Source: Oscheius dolichura
Lineage: Eukaryota > Nematoda > Chromadorea > Rhabditida > Rhabditidae
Reading direction: 5' to 3'
DNA: 64,000 bases
Assembly: GCA_932521035.1 (NCBI GenBank)
Contig: OW051495.1
Location: 10,602,001-10,666,000 of the forward strand
Position 1 is the first letter of the stretch; each line of letters starts with the position of its first letter. The translations under genes and the position numbers were made by a program. Shown in pieces: positions 1 to 10,819 of the stretch. Below the pieces are notes generated by a model. The model saw only the letters and a program-made list of their open reading frames with translations, searched no databases and had not been told where the DNA came from.

Positions 1-1
1 T

Positions 2-877
2 TTAAAATGGAATTGGATCACCTCCGCGGCGGAAGTAGCCGCCCGTATGGCTCTTGTTCAGCGTCTTGAAGGTTTTAACCAGCGCCTCGGCCGAGTCTTC
101 TTTTGTGATGGCGGCATTCGGTCCTCCCATGTCCGTCTGAACCCATCCAGGACAGAAAGAAGCCACCAGGACGTGCTGGTCCAAGATATCCAGAGAAAGC
201 GTCTTGGCAAACGAGTTCAAAGCCGACTGGAATATTTCTATAAGGAAAAGGGGAAGGGGAGGAACCCACTTTACTCATTCTATAGGCTAAAGCTCCGAAA
301 TTGCCGGATCCCGAGGTATTGTCGCCGATTGAACCCATACCCGAGGAGATATTGAGAACGGCGGCCTTTTCATAGGAGAAATCATCGGATGCAGCTTGAG
401 AAGCAGCCTTTTTCAAGAGAGGAAGGAAAGTCTGAAGAGAAGGGATCACGAAGGAAGGAAAAGGCTCGAACCTGGGTGAGGATAACGACCGAGACGGAAT
501 TTGTGTTTAGCTGACGGGTCAGTTCCTGCCGGCTGATGTTCTTTTCGCTCCAGTAGGGCACATAAATGCCGGCGTTGTTGATCAAAACATTCAATCCGGA
601 ATTGCCAACAATTTTCTCTACCTAGAGTAATTTTTAAAGAAGGAATCGGCGGAAAACTGACCTGGGAATAGGCTTGTCCGATGGAATCGTCGTTGTCCAC
701 TTCCAGGGCAACCAGATGGAGACGAGAATCGGTGACTTCTTTCAGTTCCTTGGCCTCGTCCGGTTTCCTTGCGGTGGCAATGATGTGTTGGATTCCCTTG
801 TCCTTCAGGAGCTCCTTGACCAGTCCGAGGCCAATTCCACGATTGCCACCAGTGACCAGAACGCTACGGGGAGACAT
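2..877 (-). CDS. Short-chain dehydrogenase/reductase (sniffer/CsgA-like), 250 aa, SDR-1
   Basis: Four exons: 877-662, 621-472, 431-270, 226-2 (all phase 0, stop at 2-4), giving 250 residues. A Rossmann cofactor motif TGGNRGIG lies at residues 9-16, NNAG at 87-90, NISSG near 149-153 (catalytic Ser) and YRMSK at 172-176 (Tyr/Lys pair), followed by [10 protein letters not shown]. This is the layout of classical SDRs close to sniffer/carbonyl reductases, so it probably does NAD(P)H-dependent carbonyl reduction in the cytosol; the substrate is unknown. The start is the MSPRSVLV shared with the paralogues at 3423 and 5162. A TTTTAG acceptor lies 5 nt upstream, consistent with spliced-leader addition. 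It lacks the last intron found in those two paralogues. Confidence 0.93.
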
Positions 878-1513
878 CTTTTCTAAAATAAGATGTAGAA
901 GACGGAGAAAATTGGAAAGAATGACAAAAGAGAGCGAAATATGTAGAGGAGGTTGGTGCTGACAAAGTTGGCCGAAATGAGATAGCTGAGGAGGCATCGA
1001 GTGATCTGTGTGGACAAGGGGCGAATTGTCAGCATGCCACATATTTTCGGGCACAACAGAACAATCGATGACCAAGAGCGCGGGCAACAGATAGGAATGG
1101 TAGAAGTTGAGCTCTGTGGTGGGCAGAAAAGCGAAGGATTAGAAGGAATGGTCAGCGCTTGCGTCAGTTTTTCGCTTTCCTGGTAAAAAAAGAAAGATTG
1201 CAAGGATTCTCCAGAATATGCAGAGAAAGAAGTGTGTATCGCCCCATAGAGTAAAAAAAGGAGGGGGAGAGAATTTCCAAAAGGCCCGTTTCCTTAATTT
1301 TCATTTGAAAGGGTAAGGCTGATGACATATCCTTGCCCGAAAAAAAACGAGGTTTGGAGGTGGGGGACCGAATCTCACCACTTCCAGACAACAAAACATG
1401 TCAAGTTTACAGAATCCCACAGGATTCCGGTAAAAGCGATGTAAAGTGACCGTCTTTACAAGATTTTGTCAGTAATCCAGAGTCCTGTCGCTTTTGTTCG
1501 TTCGCCTTCAGCA
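878..1513. other. Intergenic region, promoter of SDR-1
   Basis: No coding exon was recognised. It holds the upstream region of the minus-strand SDR at 877, including the 16-mer shared with two other SDR promoters (1021-1036). No TATA-like box was seen. Confidence 0.6.
1021..1036 (-). promoter_or_regulatory. Shared SDR promoter 16-mer, copy 1
   Basis: Plus-strand GCGAATTGTCAGCATG, 144 nt upstream of the SDR-1 start. It matches the copies at 3589-3604 and 5333-5348 with consensus GYGAATTGTCAGCRYG. A regulatory role is inferred only from recurrence at similar distances. Confidence 0.45.
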
Positions 1514-2346
1514 ATGCTACCGGCAGAGGTCGTTATTTGTAACGAAGGAAATGGCAAAATCGTCAAAGAAAACATTGGTAAGTTCTACCCGTATCACTCC
1601 CTCTCTTGTAACCAGCTCTAATTGCAGAACTGGAGTATGATACGAAGGAGGATAGCATCGACTTCACGAGGTATCGTCTCATATAAATTGATCAGTTGGG
1701 AACGGCTCAAAAACTTCAGAAAATTTGTCTTCGATGGAATCTTTTCAAGCAGATTCCGCTGTTGGAAGGACTGGAAAAATTGACGGAATTGAATCTCTAC
1801 GACAATCAGATGCCTCTTATTCTCTCTCCTTTTCTAATTTTTCGGTGTAGATTGAGAAGATCGTCGGACTGGAGGCTGTTCCCAATCTGGAAATCTTAGA
1901 TCTCTCCTATAATAGAATCACCGTCCTGGAGGGACTGGACAGCCTCGTCAATCTAAGGGACTGCATGTTATCCACAATAAGATCCGCGTCATCGAGGGGA
2001 TTGAGCCATTGGAAAAGTTAGAACTACTGGAACTGGGAGACAATCGAATCGGGAAGATTCAAAAGTTGGAGAAGCTTGTTCATCTCAAGAAACTCTTCCT
2101 CGGAGCCAATCAAATTCGTGTCTCTGGCTGAGGAAGAATAAAATCGACGACTGGAATGAGGTGGTGAAATTGGAGAAGATCCCGAGCCTCCGGAACATTG
2201 TCTTCGAGATGTGTCCCATCTAGTCGACTAAGCCCGTCTACCGTCAGCGACTGCGCTCCCTTATTCCCCAGCTCATGGTCATTGACGGCTTTCCCACCGT
2301 CTGGATTCACGGCGATCCCTATCAACCTATGCCTGATTTTTTCTGA
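1514..2346 (+). pseudogene. SDS22-like (protein phosphatase 1 regulatory subunit 7) leucine-rich-repeat pseudogene
   Basis: The decoded text follows SDS22: an N-terminal stretch, then 22-residue SDS22-type LRRs (LCLRWN-like, LNLYDNQ, LDLSYNRIT, LELGDNRIG, LFLGANQI) and a C-terminal cap with LRKNKIDDW and VYRQRLRSLIPQ. SDS22 normally binds and regulates PP1. This copy is broken in several places: a TAA at 1684-1686 in the frame that continues into the LRRs, an intron at about 1810-1850 whose donor is AT rather than GT, a one-base frameshift near 1959, a TAG at 2221-2223, and loss of about four repeats near 2120. Intron 1578-1627 is still recognisable, so it is a decayed genomic duplicate and not a retrocopy. 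Confidence 0.82.
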
Positions 2347-2475
2347 AGTTTTTGTTAAACCCAGCGTTGAATAAAATTCTTATTATACCCGAGTTATCAC
2401 CGTATTGAGATCAACTTTATTCGTATTTTTACAACGATATGAACAGTCGACAGTGGTAGGCACCTCTTCATTGAG

Positions 2476-3423
2476 TTAGAATGGGATTGCTTCACCAGTT
2501 CGTTTGAAATAACCGCCTGTATGGCTTTTGTTTAACATCTTGAATGTTTTAACCAGAGCTTCAGTTGATTCGTTGACCTGAAAATGAAAATATTCCTAAT
2601 ACCAAACGAGAGGATCGGCTAGTAGACGAATTAAAGGAGTAAACATACGGTAAGCTCGGCTGTCTGTCCTCCCAAATCCGTTTGAACCCAGCCGGGGCAG
2701 AAAGCCACTGCCAGGATGTGATCAGGCGCAAGATCGACGGAAATACACTTGTTGAATGAGTTTAGAGCCGACTAAAACCCGATGAATAGAATAAAATGAA
2801 CGGAAAAGCCAAACCTTGCTCATTCTGTAACTCAAGGCTCCGTTTGTTCCTGAACCTCTGTTGTTCATCTCAATTGAACCAGCCCCTGAGGAGATGTTGA
2901 TTATGGCTGCCCGATCCCAAGAGAAATCGTCACTTGAGCTCTTGGCTGCCGCCTTCTTCACGAGGGGAACGAATACCTGAATACGGAGTTTTTAAAACAT
3001 AAAAGCGAAGAGCACACCTGGGTGACTATAGCAACAGAAATGGAGTTTGTGACGATCTGTTTGGTCAGATCCTCACGTTTAATCTCCTTGTCGAAAAAGT
3101 ACGGAATAAATACGCCGGCATTGTTGACTAGGACGTTGAGTCCGCTGTCCCCAACAACCTTTTCTACCTGGAAATAGTCAATCAAATTGAAAAAAAAGGA
3201 AACTAACCTCTTGATATGCTTGCTTAATGGATTTGTCGCAATCCTGATCCATAGCGACAACATGGAGTCGCTTGTCGTTGATGGCCTTTAGTTCCTTGGC
3301 CTCATCTGGCTTTCTCGCAGTAGTAATGACAATCTCGATCGCCTTGTCCTTGAGAAGTTCTCTTACAAGGCCAAGACCGATTCCACGGTTGCCACCGGTT
3401 ACCAGAACGCTACGGGGAGACAT
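2476..3423 (-). CDS. Short-chain dehydrogenase/reductase, 250 aa, SDR-2
   Basis: Five exons: 3423-3208, 3167-3018, 2976-2815, 2771-2649, 2577-2476, all phase 0, for 250 residues ending GEAIPF. It has TGGNRGIG at 9-16, NNAG at 87-90, an INISSG serine segment and YRMSK at 172-176, so all classical SDR catalytic features are present. It is the closest structural partner of the gene at 5162: same exon boundaries and same length. A CAG acceptor followed by AATA precedes the ATG, as expected for trans-splicing. A TATAAAAA-type box lies at 3502-3509, and the promoter carries the shared 16-mer. Predicted cytosolic carbonyl reductase; substrate not determinable. Confidence 0.94.
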
Positions 3424-3501
3424 TATTCTGGAATAGAAGGGGGATAATTAGACGAGTGAAAGAGGAAGAACAGTTAAGGGACTGCAAGGAAGTGTAACTG
3501 G

Positions 3502-3509
3502 TTTTTATA
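3502..3509 (-). promoter_or_regulatory. TATA-like box of SDR-2
   Basis: The minus strand reads TATAAAAA, 79 nt upstream of the start codon at 3423. A similarly placed box precedes SDR-3. Confidence 0.5.
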
Positions 3510-3588
3510 GGAAGAAGAAGTGATGATATCCGTCCACCTGCAGGGGCCGAGCCAGACAGATTGCTGTGATTATTGCTCTTTGCCGACG

Positions 3589-3604
3589 GCGAATTGTCAG
3601 CGCG
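3589..3604 (-). promoter_or_regulatory. Shared SDR promoter 16-mer, copy 2
   Basis: Plus-strand GCGAATTGTCAGCGCG, 166 nt upstream of the SDR-2 start. The similarity to the SDR-3 promoter continues into GTTTACCA and resumes at an ATCAATGGT-SCTGG-type block about 10 nt further for SDR-2 and about 40 nt further for SDR-3. Confidence 0.5.
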
Positions 3605-4244
3605 TTTACCAAGGATCAATGGTGTCTGGTGACCGGCGTAGTTTTGGATTAACCAGGGGCTCGAACGTCATTATGGTATATGTTTCCTCTTTCCGATCTA
3701 ATACAACATCAGAAACTCTTCATAGGTTGTTTACAACATTACACTAAATATTCAACCAAAAGAGTTTGTTTGGGAACGATGGTCAAACGTCTTTGTGGGC
3801 TCCATCAAAACAGCGGAAAACAGATAAGGCGAAGGTTGTTCGAGTTCGATTAATTTCTATTTACAATTTGTAAACAAAGAGCAAGCGGCTGGAATGAAAT
3901 TTTCAAGAAGTAATGAAAACAAAATGACACCACAAAAAGAACAGAAAGAGAAGAAAGGAAGACAAAAAATTAGGAATGGCCCTTTATTCCGAAGACTTAT
4001 CACAGGAGACAAAGTTGGTGGCCGACTACGACGGCGGACAGGAGGAGGACGGCACTGCCAGTCATCGGATGTCCTCCAAAATTGGGTGAGTTGTGAAACT
4101 TCCGGGTTTCTGTCTGCAGATCGCAGTATTGAGTATTCTGTTTACCAATAAACATGGTTTTACATTTATCAGTAGTCACCAGCTTCTTATTAGAATAGAG
4201 ATCAAAATTTTATTTATTGTTATAATATCGACAATGTGGACACT

Positions 4245-5162
4245 TTACCAAGGGAAGTCTTCCCCATTACGACGGAAATAGCCGCCCGTGTGACTCTTGT
4301 TAAGCTTTTTGAACGTTTTCACCATGGCTTCAGCCGATTCTTCTATCTGAAAACAGAAAATAAAGCGAGTTGAATGGAAAACATTCCGTAATTTCGGCTC
4401 TTTGTCCTCCCATATCTGTTTGAACCCATCCGGGACAGAAAGAGGCCACCAAGATGTGGTCAGGCACCAGATCTACAGAAATACACTTGCCAAAAGAGTT
4501 CAGAGCTGACTGAAAATGGTACGAATGCAATAAACAACCAGGGAAACGGTCTCACCTTGCTCATTCTATAACCCAACGATCCGTGGTCTCCTGATCCGCT
4601 CTTATTGTCTCCAATGGATCCGGCTCCGGAGGAAATGTTGAGGATGGCGGCCCGATCGTAGGAGAACTCGTCACCAGAAGTCTTTGAAGCTGCTTTCTTC
4701 AGGAGAGGAACAAAGACCTGCGATATTTCCATCAGGGAAAGAGGGTTGGTCTAACCTGAGTGAATAATGCAACAGAAATGGAGTTTGTGGTGATTTGTTT
4801 GGTCAGATCCTCGCGATTGATCTCCTTGTCGAAGTGGTAACGGACGAATATTCCGGCATTGTTGACCAAAACGTTGAGTCCCTTGTCTCCAACAATCTTT
4901 TCTACCTAATAATTGAAAAAATGAACAGGAATAAAATGATACCGACCTCCTGGTAGGCCTGTTTGATGGATTTGTCGCAATCTTGATCAAGAGCGACAAT
5001 ATGGAGTCGCTTGTCGTTGATTGCCTTCAGTTCCTTGGCCTCGTCAGGCTTTCTGGCCGTAGCAATGATTATCTCAATTCCCTTATCCTTCAGGAATTCT
5101 TTTACAAGGCCGATGCCAATTCCCCGATTGCCACCAGTGACCAAAACACTGCGAGGAGACAT
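4245..5162 (-). CDS. Short-chain dehydrogenase/reductase, 250 aa, SDR-3, with defective last splice donor
   Basis: Exons 5162-4947, 4905-4756, 4717-4556, 4509-4387, 4346-4245 would give a 250-residue paralogue of the gene at 3423, with [19 protein letters not shown] and YRMSK intact and a C-terminus ending EDFPW. The donor of the last intron reads ACG|GAATGT where the paralogue has ACC|GTATGT, so the expected GT is GA. Using the next GT (three bases later) with the normal acceptor shifts the frame and ends after a few residues, removing about 34 residues of the C-terminal cap. It may be a young pseudogene, a truncated enzyme, or depend on a non-canonical site. The catalytic core is upstream of the defect. 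A TATA-like box (5251-5257) and the shared 16-mer remain. Confidence 0.85.
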
Positions 5163-5746
5163 AGTTCTGTAAAAGGGAGTATATAAATAAAGGACCAAAT
5201 AAAATGGGAAGAAGGAGAAGCAGTGATGGATTCTGTAAAGCGAAGGTGGCTTTTATAGTGAAGGGAAAAGGATGATATTCGCCCACTTGTTGCTGGCAAG
5301 TGAGGGAGAATGTTGTGCTCTCTCTGACCGCGGTGAATTGTCAGCGTGTTTACCACTTGCCCTTGCTGCCACAAAATAGCAAATAGGGATCAATGGTCTC
5401 TGGCGACCAGCACATTTTTTGGATTATAATTGGTCTGAAAGTTTCTCACTAACTTTATTATCATCCGTTCGAGCTCTAAAGAACATCAAATCTCGGAGCA
5501 GCCAAGAATTGTCTCGGAAAGTTCAAATGTTTGATCTCGATGAAATCGGGCAAAACATGCGAAAAGATAAGACGAGCGTGGTCTGTGCTGCTACTTATTC
5601 CAAGAAAAACATTCGAAAGTAGAACGCCCTGTGGAAAAAATTGAAGCGGGTGAAACTCAAACGGAATTCATCCACGTATTCTCGTTTATCCAAAAATACA
5701 TAACTTTTATTTGGAGTATTTTCATGAAAGACCTGAAACAAATATA
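5163..5746. other. Intergenic region with SDR-3 promoter and an unassigned ORF
   Basis: Contains a TATA-like box at 5251-5257 (minus strand TATAAAA) and the shared 16-mer at 5333-5348. A plus-strand ORF at 5419-5622 (67 codons, charged, with a VQMFDLDEIGQNMRK stretch) has no family I recognise; a terminal exon, a fragment or chance are all possible. Confidence 0.5.
5333..5348 (-). promoter_or_regulatory. Shared SDR promoter 16-mer, copy 3
   Basis: Plus-strand GTGAATTGTCAGCGTG, 171 nt upstream of the SDR-3 start codon, followed by TTTACCA as in the SDR-2 promoter. Confidence 0.5.
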
Positions 5747-7332
5747 TTAGTCGTACATGGGAGTTCTTGTCATATAGAGAGGAGAATCGACAACGAGATT
5801 TTGAAGATATTGAGCACTTTCGATATCGGGCATTTCTAATTCCAATTGCCCTGTTACTTCTTCGTCCTCTTCTATCACAGCCACGGAATGGGCAAATCTT
5901 ACCCGATAGACGGCATCATCACGGATCACTGTCCTCATACTTGCTCTAAACTAGATTACTATTAAAAATTACTGGATACAGTACCGTTTCCTGATAAATT
6001 CTGGCTCTTCAAATTCGGAGTTTTCCATTTCCAGCTTACTAAACGCTACAGAACGAGTAATTCTCTTGGTCATCCGTCTTATCGTCGAATCTTTCCGCCC
6101 AACGCTTCTGGATCTATGCTCGATTGTTTAAAACCGTTATCAACCTACTTATGGAAGTTCTTTGTGATCATATGGAACATATGGGAGCGGAATGTCTGAC
6201 TAATAATGAACATCAAAGGAAAGGGCAAAGTATAGCCAATACTGAAGAGCATCAACTGAAAGGGAAACTGTACTCCCGCCAAACGAGAAAACATTGTACC
6301 TTGAGAATATTATCCACTTGTTTTCCTCTCAAAAGACAGAAAGTATAGTAAAGGTTGACAGGTGAATGAGCTAGCATTAGAGCAATCAACAGCGGGCGAA
6401 GGTTGGCAAAGAGGGGAAGATGCTTGACCACGTTGGGATTCCCAATCTTCGGTAGGACACATCTCTCCGAGATGAGGAAGCCGAACACAAATACTGCTGT
6501 CAGCCTGAACTTATTCAATATTTAGAAAAACTTGAAATTGGCTATTCTGACCAATACATCATTGTAGGAATGGCTCTAATGATCTCCAATTTGAAGGGGT
6601 CCTTTTGAATGACCTCTGCCAGCCTTGCTCGCCCAATCGCCGTTGTTCTATTTCTGAAAATGAGTATTCCTTTTAACGAGAATGATATTAACCCGAGGAT
6701 ACAAATATCATAGTCCAGTTGATACTCAAACGCGAGGGAGACATTGGCAATGATGCCAAAGGGAACAACATAACAAACTTTCCTCCAAGCGACCCAAGGC
6801 TGAGCATTCCATCGGCGACACCGCTGAATTCACTTTATTTGGAACTCACTTACCCTTTCTTTACCGTAACATAGTTGACTAAAAGTTGTAATCTAGCAGC
6901 GAAGGAGAGATCTACCGCAGCCACTGCAAAATGAAAGAATCCAAGGAGAAGAGGCAGCAAATTCGCGGCTATCCATGTCTGTCCCCGTTGGTATTGTTCT
7001 GTCAGCAGTTTCAAAGGGAAGGGGATCATAAAAAATACAAATTGAACACATGCCAAGATGCGTATGTAGGTGAAACTGAAAATGGTCCGTTGAAACCAAA
7101 ATACAGCAGCTAACCTGGCTGTAGAAAGTTTTGCTCTGCCAGAGAACGTTGATAAAAGGGCTATATTCGAAATAATTCCAAAGGCAACTGAACCTAATTG
7201 GAAGTAGACTGGCCCAAATCGTTCTGGCTAAATTTGACACTATCACAATGGGGATAAACGGCCTACTTGATGTATTTCAATATCAGTACAGTGAGGCCTG
7301 ACAGGAGTGCCGAAATATGGCCGAAACGACAT
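5747..7332 (-). CDS. Seven-transmembrane serpentine receptor, 420 aa
   Basis: Nine exons join in phase: 7332-7267, 7227-7115, 7075-6865, 6823-6693, 6653-6552, 6504-6300, 6255-6149, 6113-5985, 5945-5747. The protein has a short extracellular N-terminus with one Cys, then hydrophobic segments typical of a nematode GPCR (for example YFQLGSVAFGIISNIALL, LLPLLLGFFHFAVAAVDLSF, KVCYVVPFGIIANVSLAF, LTAVFVFGFLI, LMLFSIGYTLPFPLMFII). A basic then acidic cytoplasmic tail of about 110 residues follows. No rhodopsin-class DRY motif stands out, so I assign it only to the broad nematode serpentine class, probably a chemoreceptor. Donor 6864/6863 (ACG|GTAAAG) was chosen over a stronger-looking GTAAGT 12 nt downstream because only it keeps the frame into the next membrane segment. 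Confidence 0.8.
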
Positions 7333-7978
7333 GTGAAAGAGGATGGAAAGGCCTCCGCTCGCGTCCTATGGCAAATTGCCGTCATTTTGGCGGATCAGCA
7401 GCACTGTCTGCGTGTCATTATTGTTTCGAGGAGAGGATAGCCGGCAGAATTATGACTTTATCTGGGATGAAAAACACATTTAAAGAAGGGCCAAGAGGGT
7501 TCAGGCTGCCAAGCTGCTCGTGAGGCTTAATCCTCTGAAGAAATGAGTAGCGACCATTAGTAGTACTATCGGAGGAGATAAGAGAACCGTTTGCCTCCTA
7601 GAGTCTAATAAATTCACGTAATAATCATACTGCGGTGAGAGACAGCTTCTTTTTGATAAAGAATTCGATTAAAAAAAGATCAGGCCATTTGCTCCTGTCC
7701 CCACCCGATAGAGACTAGTTCGTCCCGGCCGCCTTGGGAAAAAGAACCAGAAGAAGCGGCAGCAACTTTGACCTTCTTATCAGCAACATTGATAACCCGA
7801 TTGGTTCTCCCCTTCTCCCTTAATTGTGCGTCGTCTTTTATTTGTAAGAGACGTGTCACAGTTGATGCCGGCAGGAGACATTAGGACCTGCACTTTCTTT
7901 GATAGGGGCGTCCCCCGTCACTTTCATTATCTCCTTTTACTTTCTATGCCACAGTTATTAATCTGTTTTTTTCAGAAG
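7333..7978. other. Intergenic region between divergent 7TM receptor and FATP genes
   Basis: No exon or RNA gene was recognised. It must contain both promoters. The right edge ends in a strong TTTTTTCAG acceptor at 7968-7976 immediately before the FATP start. Confidence 0.55.
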
Positions 7979-10725
7979 ATGGATACCACATCCAGTTCTC
8001 TTGTCGAATATGGATCCAGTTTGCTCAAAAAATGGTAAGAAGCTTCCCTATTTTTCATTTGATCAATTTTGATTCCAGGTGGTGGGCCGCGCCGGCAGCT
8101 TATTTCCTCTATACTTTCTTGAATAGTCATTATTTTTATAGAATGAGAAAAACGCTCGGTAGAGATATTTAGTAGGTGTTCTTCTTATCGTTTTTTTCCA
8201 ATTTCGCCCATTTCAGCGGCATGTTTAAGATTCTCAAAGTCAAATGGGAGATCAAAAACCGCTTCAAGGCTAATCGACCCCTGCATACGATCTTCCTCGA
8301 ACAGTTGAAGAAACACCCCAATAAAGTGGCATGTATCGAGGTGGAGACGGGGAAGAAGTATACATATTCGGAGCTGAACAAACTGATGAATAAGTATGCC
8401 AACTTCTTCGACGCCGAGGGCTTGAAGAACGGAGACGTCGTCTCCCTTTATATGGAGAACTGCATAGAGTACATCGCCATCTGGCTCGGTCTCTCCAAGG
8501 TATCTCCTGTTCCTTTGTCCTCGAGATAAGATAACCTCCTGTTGCAGATTGGCGTTATCTGCGCGTTCATTAATTCCAACCTGAAATTGGAGCCACTGGC
8601 CCATTCGATAAGAGTAGCCAATTCTAAATGCATCATTACTACACCGTCACTTTTACCCAGTAAGAGGCAGTGATTTCGTTCACGAAAGTAATCTTTTTCC
8701 AGCTCTAAATGCTGTATTCGATGCGGGTCTACTACCCAAAGATGGACAAGAAGTCTTTCTGAACTCTGGTATCTCCCCTGAGCATCGTGTTTTGGACGAA
8801 CTGCTCAATGACGTCAGTGATGTTGAGCCTGAAAAGAAGGATGTTCACTTCACAAGTAAGGCTTTTTTCAGTCAACGTACAGGGCAACAAAGTGCCTCTC
8901 ATACCCAACTGCAGCATGCTACCAGATCAAATGTTCGTGCAACCCATTTCCTAATTGAATGATGTTATGTTTTGATCTTACGGGGAATGACCTCCCTTTT
9001 TCCTCCAATATACCCGTTAAAATTTTCAAATTCGTGTCATTTCGGCTATTCTTTTCTCTAGTTTTCATCGGTAGTCCTTATTTTGAGACACACCTTTCTC
9101 TTCAATACTGCCATAAACTACAAGCGATAAGGGAAGCGGAACAACTGCCCCGACAGCGCGTTCTGGTTCCACTGCTCAACTAACATTTTAGACGTTCTGT
9201 GTTACATTTACACTTCGGGCACAACCGGCAATCCAAAACCAGCCGTCGTTAAACATTTCCGTGCCTGTTGGATAGCTCTCGGAGCTTGTGAAGTCTTCAG
9301 TCTCAGAGATGATGAGGTCGTTTACATTACCATGCCTCTGTACCACACGGCTGCTGGAATTATGGGTAACTGCTTAATGTTAATTAAAATGAGAGTGGTT
9401 TTAGGAGTTGGGACCATGATTATGAAGGGCACTACTCTTGTGATTAGGAAGAAATTCTCGGCCACCAACTTCTGGAAGGATTGTATCGCATACAACTGCA
9501 CTGCTAGCCAGTATATTGGAGAGATATGCAGGTAGTCATTGTCGTTACCGAAGAGCATAGTCAAAACTATAGATATTTACTGGCACAGAAACCATCTCCC
9601 GAAGAGAAGCAACACAAAGTTCGAACAATGTGGGGAAACGGACTTCGCGCTGAACTCTGGCCTGAATTCGTCGACAGATTCAATATTACGAAAGTTGGAG
9701 AGTTCTTCGGATCAACTGAAGGCAATTCAAATATTGGTAGGCGCTATTTTTACCTCTCTGTAATCAAATCTTTCCAGCTAATGTTGACAACCATGTGGGT
9801 GCCTGTGGCTTCTTCCCAACCTATGAATTTGTCAAGAAAATCCACCCCGTACGGTTGGTTAAAGTCGATGAAACCACTCAAGAAGTCCTCAGAGATCCTG
9901 TAAATCCTTTTCAACAAAATGGTCACCACCACTTTTTAGAAGACGGGTCTCTGTATTTCTTGCAGCCCAGGAGATGTGGGCGAGATGGTTGGCCAGATCA
10001 AGAAACAGGATCTCTTGATGAACTTCGAGGGCTACGTGAATAAAGCCGACTCCGAGAAGAAAGTCTACGAGAATGTCTTCCAAAAGGGAGATCAGTTCTT
10101 TGCCAGCGGGGATATTCTCTACTGGGATGATTTGGGATACCTATATTTCAAGGATAGACGAGGGGACACCTTCAGGTACCCTCTAGATTCATTATTTTCC
10201 TTTTAACCTAACGATATTCAGATGGAAAGGAGAGAATGTCTCGACCACAGAGGTGGAATGCATTCTCCAGCCGGTGATGAGCGTGGAGGATGCCACTGTC
10301 TACGGAGTGACAGTCGGTAAAATGGAAGGACGAGCCGGCATGGCAGCCATCGTGTTGAAACCTAATGTTGATGAAGAGGTAAGTCCATCCTTTTCTTTCC
10401 TCTATTCTCTTTCCTCTGATTTTTAGGACTTTTTGAAAGAAATTGGAGAAAAATTGACAGCAAATCTGGCTGCTTACGCTGTTCCCGTTTTTGTCAGGCT
10501 CAGCAAGGAATTGGACAGGACGGGCACATTTAAACTGAAGAAAATAGATCTACAAAAGCAAGGATTCGATTTGGAAAAGTGTAAAGGAGACAAAGTAAGG
10601 AATTGCTTTAGAATACAGTAGTCTATCTTCAGATATTCTATTGGAATACTACAACGAAGAGATACGAGAGGCTGACAGCAGAAATGCAACATGATATCGA
10701 AACAGGAGCTTATGCTAGACTTTGA
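7979..10725 (+). CDS. FATP-type very-long-chain acyl-CoA synthetase / fatty acid transport protein, 645 aa
   Basis: Thirteen exons: 7979-8034, 8079-8171, 8217-8499, 8548-8659, 8703-8855, 9192-9365, 9405-9531, 9573-9736, 9778-9899, 9940-10175, 10222-10378, 10427-10594, 10633-10725. The phases close to 645 residues, the usual FATP size. An N-terminal hydrophobic segment ([15 protein letters not shown]) suggests membrane anchoring. The AMP-binding P-loop [12 protein letters not shown] is at about 237-248. The [14 protein letters not shown] and [21 protein letters not shown]-like blocks (the last at about 499-520) are diagnostic for the FATP/VLACS branch. The enzyme activates long or very long fatty acids with ATP and CoA at ER or plasma membrane, coupled to uptake; C. 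elegans acs-20/acs-22 are the nearest family names. The ATG follows TTTTTTCAG-AAG, so trans-splicing is likely. Confidence 0.95.
8856..9191 (+). other. 336-nt intron, longest in the FATP gene
   Basis: A possible exon at 8880-8962 was considered, but the flanking exons join directly in phase to give [17 protein letters not shown], the expected FATP order. This stretch is therefore read as intron. Confidence 0.75.
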
Positions 10726-10819
10726 AGAGATTATTTTTATATACAATTTTTATAGTTTCCTCCCGAATACGGGTGAATAGAGATTGTCATATAAGATCAA
10801 AGAGAAACATAAAGATATC

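Noticed and set aside
6852-6864. Strong GTAAGT donor at the end of exon 3 of the first 7TM receptor
   Set aside because: Using it leaves phase 2 and destroys the following membrane segment; ACG|GTAAAG 12 nt earlier keeps the frame.
8880-8962. Possible extra FATP exon after TTTTTTCAG at about 8870
   Set aside because: It ends in an in-frame stop without a donor, and exons 8703-8855 and 9192-9365 join directly in phase to the expected FATP sequence.
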